Part shown: one piece after another, positions 56,920-64,000 of the stretch | Layout: each line of letters starts with the position of its first letter | Numbering within the stretch: position 1 is the stretch's first letter | From: Bacillus methanolicus | GTDB lineage: Bacteria; Bacillota; Bacilli; Bacillales; Cytobacillaceae | Length of the DNA: 64,000 nucleotides | Direction: 5' to 3' | Assembly (NCBI RefSeq): GCF_028888695.1 | Contig: NZ_PNFF01000001.1 | Coordinates: 629,501 to 693,500 of the forward strand | Notes under the pieces: model-generated | What the model saw: only the letters and a program-made list of their open reading frames with translations | What the model was told of the DNA's origin: nothing | Databases searched by the model: none | Translations under genes and position numbers: made by a program

Positions 56920-58168
56920 AGAGGGATATTTTCAAACAGCTGACATTTACATTGAAAACGGAAAAATACAAGAAATTAATGAAAGCTTATATAAAGAAGC
57001 AGATGAAGTTATTGATGCAGAAGGACTCTTCATTTCTCCGGGGTTTATTGACCTCCATGTCCATTTAAGAGAACCGGGCGGCGAGAAAAAAGAGACGATT
57101 GAAACGGGAACAATGGCTGCGGCGAAAGGAGGATTCACAACCATTGCCGCAATGCCGAATACTCGTCCGGTTCCTGATTCAAAAGAGCAAATGGAATGGC
57201 TAATGAAGCGGATAAATGAAACTGCACATGTAAAAGTGCTGCCTTATGCCTCAATTACCGTAAGGGAACTTGGCGAAGAAATAACAGACTTTGAAGCGTT
57301 AAAAGAGTCCGGGGCATTTGCCTTTACCGATGACGGCGTTGGTGTCCAATCAGCAAAAGTCATGTTCGAGGCGATGAAAAAAGCAGCCAAAATCGATATG
57401 CCGATTGTTGCCCACTGTGAGGAAAACACTTTAATTAATAAAGGTTCGGTCCATGAAGGAGTTTTTTCAGAAAAATACGGATTGAACGGAATTCCATCGG
57501 TATGTGAATCTGTACATATTGCGAGAGATGTTTTGCTCGCAGAAGCTGCCGGATGCCACTACCATGTTTGCCATATCAGTACGAAAGAATCTGTAAGAGT
57601 TGTTCGGGATGCAAAGCGTGCCGGAATACATGTCACAGCTGAAGTGACACCCCATCATTTGCTTTTATGCGATGAGGATATTCCGGGGCTTGATGCCAAT
57701 TACAAAATGAATCCTCCACTGAGAGGAAGCGAAGACCGAAAAGCATTAATCGAAGGTCTTTTGGATGGAACGATTGATTTTATCGCTACAGATCATGCCC
57801 CGCATACAGCCGAAGAAAAGGCTGAAGGAATGAAACTGGCACCATTCGGAATTGTTGGCTTGGAAACAGCATTTCCACTTTTATACACTCACTTTGTAAA
57901 AAAAGAAATCTTCTCATTAAGTAACTTGATTAATTTTTTAACGGTAAAACCGGCAGAAACATTTGGATTAAAGACAGGAAAGATTGAGGTTGGCGCTCCG
58001 GCTGACATTGTCTTAATCGACTTGGATCATAAAGAAACGATTGACCCCAATAAATTCCTCTCAAAAGGAAAGAATACACCATTTGCAGGCTGGGAGTGTC
58101 AAGGCTGGCCTGTAATGACAATCGTTGATGGAAAAATTGTTTGGACAAAAAGGGGTGTTACTGCATGA
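56882..58168 (+). CDS. pyrC: Dihydroorotase PyrC
   Basis: 428 residues, as in B. subtilis. Class I dihydroorotase closing carbamoyl aspartate to dihydroorotate. Zinc site [10 protein letters not shown], then VAHCEE, HVCHIS and ATDHAPH with the catalytic Asp. ATG after GGGAGGTAAGG, within the end of pyrB. Its TGA overlaps the carA start (ATGA). Confidence 0.97.
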   Translation: MSLIIKNGRLLTKEGYFQTADIYIENGKIQEINESLYKEADEVIDAEGLFISPGFIDLHVHLREPGGEKKETIETGTMAAAKGGFTTIAAMPNTRPVPDSKEQMEWLMKRINETAHVKVLPYASITVRELGEEITDFEALKESGAFAFTDDGVGVQSAKVMFEAMKKAAKIDMPIVAHCEENTLINKGSVHEGVFSEKYGLNGIPSVCESVHIARDVLLAEAAGCHYHVCHISTKESVRVVRDAKRAGIHVTAEVTPHHLLLCDEDIPGLDANYKMNPPLRGSEDRKALIEGLLDGTIDFIATDHAPHTAEEKAEGMKLAPFGIVGLETAFPLLYTHFVKKEIFSLSNLINFLTVKPAETFGLKTGKIEVGAPADIVLIDLDHKETIDPNKFLSKGKNTPFAGWECQGWPVMTIVDGKIVWTKRGVTA

Positions 58169-59271
58169 AAAAACAGCTGATACTTGAAGATGGAACGATT
58201 TTTATCGGAGAGGGATTTGGAAGTGATGTCAATAAAATTGGAGAAGTAGTCTTTAATACCGGAATGACCGGCTATCAAGAGGTCCTTTCAGATCCATCTT
58301 ATTGCGGACAAATCGTCACATTCACCTATCCTTTAATCGGAAATTACGGGATTAACAGGGATGACTTTGAGTCAATAAGTCCTGCGATTAGTGGTTTGAT
58401 TGTGAAAGAAACAGCTGAATTTCCTTCAAACTGGAGAAGTGAAAAACCGCTCGATCAATTTTTAAAATTAAAAAATATCCCTGGAATTGCAGGGGTCGAT
58501 ACAAGGAAGCTTACGAGGATTATCCGGAAATACGGAACATTAAAAGGGGCAATTTGCAATATCGATGAAGATGCAAATGAGGTTCTTGAGAAGCTTCGCG
58601 CTGTTCGGTTAAGAACTGATCAAGTAAAACAAGTTTCAACAAAACAACCATATCCAAGCCCCGGAAGAGGAAAACGCATAGTCTTAGTGGATTTCGGGAT
58701 GAAACATGGCATTTTAAGAGAATTAAACAAAAGGGATTGTGACGTTGTTGTTGTTCCTTATGATACGACAGCCGAAGAAATCTTGAATTTAAGCCCGGAT
58801 GGTGTGATGCTGTCAAACGGACCCGGAGATCCAAAAGATGTGCCGGAAGCGATCGAGATGATCAGCGGGATTTTAGGAAAGGTTCCTTTGTTTGGAATCT
58901 GTCTCGGCCATCAATTATTTGCGCTTGCTTGCGGTGCCAATACAGTGAAAATGAAGTTCGGACACAGAGGTTCCAATCATCCTGTAAAAGATTTGGAAAC
59001 CGGGAAAGTGGCTCTGACATCGCAAAATCATGGCTATACAGTTGAAAAAGAATCTATTAAAGAAACAAGGCTGGAAGTGACACACATCGCTTTAAATGAC
59101 GGAACAATTGAAGGCTTGAAACATTTGGACGTTCCTGCGTTCACTGTTCAATACCATCCGGAAGCATCACCGGGACCTGAAGATGCCAACAACCTATTCG
59201 ATAAGTTTTTGCAAATGATTGAATTGGAAAAAGGGGAAGGTGCTCACATATGCCAAAGCGTACAGATATAA
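58165..59271 (+). CDS. pyrAA: Carbamoyl-phosphate synthase, pyrimidine-specific small subunit
   Basis: 368 residues (B. subtilis 364). It hydrolyses glutamine and channels ammonia to PyrAB. N-terminal CPSase domain ([23 protein letters not shown]) and class I glutamine amidotransferase with the Cys nucleophile in [13 protein letters not shown] and His/Glu in [13 protein letters not shown] overlapping the pyrC stop; the 3' end overlaps pyrAB by 22 bases. Confidence 0.97.
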   Translation: MKKQLILEDGTIFIGEGFGSDVNKIGEVVFNTGMTGYQEVLSDPSYCGQIVTFTYPLIGNYGINRDDFESISPAISGLIVKETAEFPSNWRSEKPLDQFLKLKNIPGIAGVDTRKLTRIIRKYGTLKGAICNIDEDANEVLEKLRAVRLRTDQVKQVSTKQPYPSPGRGKRIVLVDFGMKHGILRELNKRDCDVVVVPYDTTAEEILNLSPDGVMLSNGPGDPKDVPEAIEMISGILGKVPLFGICLGHQLFALACGANTVKMKFGHRGSNHPVKDLETGKVALTSQNHGYTVEKESIKETRLEVTHIALNDGTIEGLKHLDVPAFTVQYHPEASPGPEDANNLFDKFLQMIELEKGEGAHICQSVQI

Positions 59272-62200
59272 AAAGCATTCTTGTCATTGGGTCAGGACCT
59301 ATTGTCATCGGCCAGGCGGCAGAATTTGATTATGCAGGAACACAGGCTTGCATTGCTTTGAAAGAAGAAGGGTACAAAGTAATACTTGTTAATTCGAATC
59401 CGGCAACAATTATGACTGATACGGAAATTGCCGACGTCGTTTATATTGAACCGTTGACCCTTGAATTTGTGAGCAGAATTATCCGGAAAGAACGTCCTGA
59501 TGCGATCTTACCTACCCTAGGCGGGCAAACGGGTTTAAATCTTGCAGTGGAGCTAGCAAAATCAGGTGTGCTCGATGAGTGCGGGGTTGAAATTTTAGGA
59601 ACAAAGCTTTCGGCGATCGAAAAAGCAGAAGACCGTGAATTATTCAGAAGCTTAATGAATGAACTCGGCGAGCCTGTACCGGAAAGTGAAATCATTCATA
59701 CGCTTGAAGAAGCTTTTCAATTTGTGAATGAAGTTGGTTATCCGGTCATTGTACGCCCGGCGTTTACACTCGGGGGAACGGGCGGCGGAATTTGCAATAA
59801 TGAAGAAGAGCTTGTGGAAATTGTGACGAGCGGTCTGAAAAACAGTCCTGTAAATCAATGTCTTCTCGAAAAGAGTATAGCGGGCTATAAAGAAATCGAA
59901 TATGAAGTGATGCGGGATTCAAATGATAATGCCATCGTTGTTTGTAACATGGAAAACATCGATCCGGTCGGAATACATACCGGAGATTCGATTGTTGTGG
60001 CGCCGAGCCAGACGTTAAGTGACCGTGAATACCAGCTTCTTCGAAATGCATCCTTAAAAATCATTCGCGCCCTGGGAATTGAAGGGGGATGCAACGTTCA
60101 GCTTGCCCTTGATCCGAACAGCTTTCACTATTACATCATTGAAGTGAATCCAAGGGTCAGCCGTTCATCAGCACTAGCTTCAAAAGCGACAGGCTACCCG
60201 ATTGCCAAACTGGCAGCAAAAATTGCCGTTGGCTTGACGCTTGATGAAATGATGAACCCTGTAACCGGAAAGACGTATGCATGTTTTGAGCCGGCACTCG
60301 ATTATGTTGTTACAAAAATTCCACGCTGGCCGTTTGATAAGTTTGAATCAGCAAACCGTTCTCTCGGAACCCAAATGAAAGCAACCGGGGAAGTGATGGC
60401 AATAGGGCGGACATTTGAAGAATCTCTTTTAAAAGCAATCCGTTCTCTTGAAGCGAATGTTTACCACTTTAAGCTAAACGATGCCGATCAAGTGGATGAC
60501 GCTCTTTTAGAAAAGAGGATCAGAAAAGCCGGTGATGAACGTTTATTTTACATCGCAGAAGCACTTAATCGTGGAATCTCAATTGAAACAATCCACGAAT
60601 GGAGCCAAATTGACCTGTTCTTCCTAAAGAAACTGGAAGGAATTATCCTTTTAGAAAAAGAACTGGCTGATTATCCATTCAACATCGAACTTGGAAAAAA
60701 AGCAAAACAAAAGGGATTTGCAGACAAGGTGCTGGCTGATCTCTGGGGTGCAACGGAAAAGGAAGTGTACAACTGGAGAAAGGAAAATGGAATCATCCCT
60801 GTTTATAAAATGGTGGATACATGTGCAGCCGAATTCGAATCGGATACACCGTACTACTATGGCACGTATGAAGAGGAAAATGAATCGGAAGTGACTGATA
60901 AACAGAGCGTCATTGTATTAGGATCCGGTCCAATCCGCATCGGGCAAGGGATTGAATTTGATTATGCAACCGTACATTCCGTCTGGGCGATTAAAGAAGC
61001 CGGCTATGAAGCCATCATCATCAACAATAACCCTGAAACTGTTTCAACAGATTTCAGCATTTCCGATAAGCTTTATTTTGAACCGCTCACACTTGAAGAT
61101 GTCATGCATATTATTGATCTCGAAAAGCCCGCAGGCGTTGTTGTGCAGTTTGGCGGCCAAACGGCAATCAATTTAGCTGCCGGACTTGCAGAAAGAGGAG
61201 TGAAAATTCTTGGCACATCGCTTGAAAGCCTGGATCGGGCAGAGAACCGGGATAAGTTTGAACAAGCTTTATCGGAGTTAAACATCCCGCAGCCAAAGGG
61301 AAAAACAGCGATGTCTGTTGAGGAAGCGGTCCGAATTGCGGCTGAGATCGGCTACCCGGTCTTAGTAAGGCCTTCGTATGTGCTTGGCGGCAGGGCAATG
61401 GAAATTGTCTACAAAGAAGATGAACTGCTTCAGTATATGCAAAATGCCGTTAAAGTAAATCCGGAACATCCGGTATTAATTGACCGTTATTTAACAGGCA
61501 AGGAAATTGAAGTGGATGCGATATGTGACGGAGAACATGTACTTATTCCGGGAATTATGGAGCATATTGAAAGAGCAGGAGTACATTCCGGGGACTCGAT
61601 TGCCGTCTATCCGCCTCAAAGTTTGTCTCTTAAAGTAAAAGAAAAACTGGTTGAATATACGGAAAAGCTTGCAAAAGGTTTAGGAATTATCGGTCTGTTA
61701 AACATTCAATACGTCGTTTCCAATGGGGAAGTTTATGTACTTGAAGTAAATCCTCGATCAAGCAGGACGGTTCCGTTCTTGAGTAAAATCACCAATGTTC
61801 CGATGGCGAAAATTGCGACAAAAGTGATTCTTGGAAAATCTCTAAAGGATCAGGGGTACACGGGCGGGCTCGTTCCTGAAAAGGACGGTGTATTCGTAAA
61901 AGTGCCGGTGTTCTCTTTTGCGAAATTAAGAAGAGTGGATATTACATTAGGACCTGAAATGAAGTCGACCGGTGAAGTAATGGGGAAAGACACAACCCTC
62001 GAAAAGGCGCTCTACAAAGGACTTGTAGCCTCTGGAATAAAGATTCAAAGATATGGAACAGTGTTATTGACGATTGCTGACAAGGATAAGGAAGAAGCAC
62101 TTCAGCTTGCGAAGCGTTTCGCGGCGATTGGCTACCAGCTAATGGCTACAAGCGGAACTGCCCGATTCCTTGAACAAGAAGGTATCCATGTAACGGTAGT

Positions 62201-62458
62201 AGACAAGATCGGTTCTCAAGGTCCGGACCTCTTAGATGTCATCCGAAACGGTGAAGCCCAATTGGTGATTAACACATTAACAAAAGGAAAACAGCCTGCA
62301 CGTGACGGTTTTCGAATCCGCCGTGAATCAGTCGAAAACGGTATTCCATGTCTGACTTCGCTAGATACAGCAGAAGCCATTTTACGAGTGATCGAATCAA
62401 TGACTTTCTCTGCAGAAGCAATGGACCAGCCAATGAAAAAAAGGGAGGAGGTCCTGGC

Positions 62459-62462
<4 letters not shown>
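59250..62462 (+). CDS. pyrAB: Carbamoyl-phosphate synthase, pyrimidine-specific large subunit
   Basis: 1070 residues (B. subtilis 1071). Two homologous ATP-grasp halves (about 1-400 and 550-930; each begins with a [11 protein letters not shown] or [12 protein letters not shown] loop and has [18 protein letters not shown] or [15 protein letters not shown]) separated by an oligomerisation domain, and a C-terminal MGS-like allosteric domain (from about 935, [20 protein letters not shown]) that binds UMP/PRPP. ATG after GGGGAAGGTG inside pyrAA; the stop overlaps pyrK. Confidence 0.98.

Positions 62463-64000
<1,538 letters not shown>

Noticed and set aside
62348-62458. Longer pyrK start inside pyrAB
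   Set aside because: The ATG at 62459 has a strong AGGGAGGAGG and the usual ATGA overlap; the extension is unlike PyrK.

Overview
The window is a contiguous piece of the chromosome of an AT-rich, endospore-forming Bacillaceae (Bacillus sensu lato). The evidence is gene order: it follows the Bacillus subtilis order ylbA-ylbO, panE, bshC, the mra/mur/fts (dcw) cluster, spoIIGA-sigE-sigG, ylmC-H, divIVA, ileS, lspA, and the pyr operon. Sporulation genes (ylbJ, ylbO, spoVD, spoVE, spoIIGA, sigE, sigG, ylyA) sit inside it, and many starts are TTG or GTG behind strong Shine-Dalgarno (SD) sequences. No functions were checked against databases; names come from recognising sequence and neighbourhood.

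Layout. 0.2-15.4 kb: the ylb region (YugN-like, CBS, CAP, YlbD/E, RicF, YlbG, RsmD, CoaD, YlbJ, patatin YlbK, protease DdcP/YlbL, TmcAL, YlbN, L32, YlbO). It has three genes that are not in the B. subtilis order: a lipoprotein, a small minus-strand protein and a large membrane-anchored protein. A minus-strand sRNA in front of rsmD, with a sigma-F promoter and its own terminator, fits CsfG. 15.6-18.8 kb: a three-gene biotin-dependent acyl-CoA carboxylase, with an enoyl-CoA hydratase family gene nearby. 18.9-21.9 kb: panE, a DUF3397 gene and bshC. 22.1-41.4 kb: division and peptidoglycan cluster mraZ, rsmH, ftsL, pbpB, spoVD, murE, mraY, murD, spoVE, murG, murB, divIB, ylxW, ylxX, sbp, ftsA, ftsZ. 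41.6-44.3 kb: spoIIGA-sigE and sigG, the mother-cell and forespore sigma factors. 44.4-48.4 kb: ylmC to divIVA. 48.4-53.4 kb: T-box controlled ileS, then ylyA, lspA and rluD-type ylyB. 53.4-64 kb: pyrR-pyrP-pyrB-pyrC-pyrAA-pyrAB-pyrK-pyrD, with three PyrR-controlled attenuators; pyrD runs off the right edge.

How it fits together. The dcw genes make lipid II, flip and polymerise it, and build the divisome; their sporulation paralogues SpoVD and SpoVE make spore cortex. SpoIIGA processes pro-sigma-E, and sigma-F drives sigG. Recognisable regulatory sites include a sigma-H-like promoter before ftsA, a 22-bp-spaced Spo0A-type promoter before spoIIGA, a sigma-F promoter before sigG, GTGG boxes at 10-bp period before mraZ, an Ile T-box, and the three pyr attenuators.

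Most of the window is well-known core genome. The most notable points are the probable CsfG sRNA, a 2-nt frameshift in pyrP, a dispersed Bacillaceae repeat lodged in the pyrB leader, a family of short hairpin repeats with a GGCTGAC core used as terminators, a perfect 9-bp-arm palindrome beside the sigG promoter, and a possible 55-residue small protein between murE and mraY. I saw no CRISPR array, tRNA, rRNA, insertion sequence or prophage.
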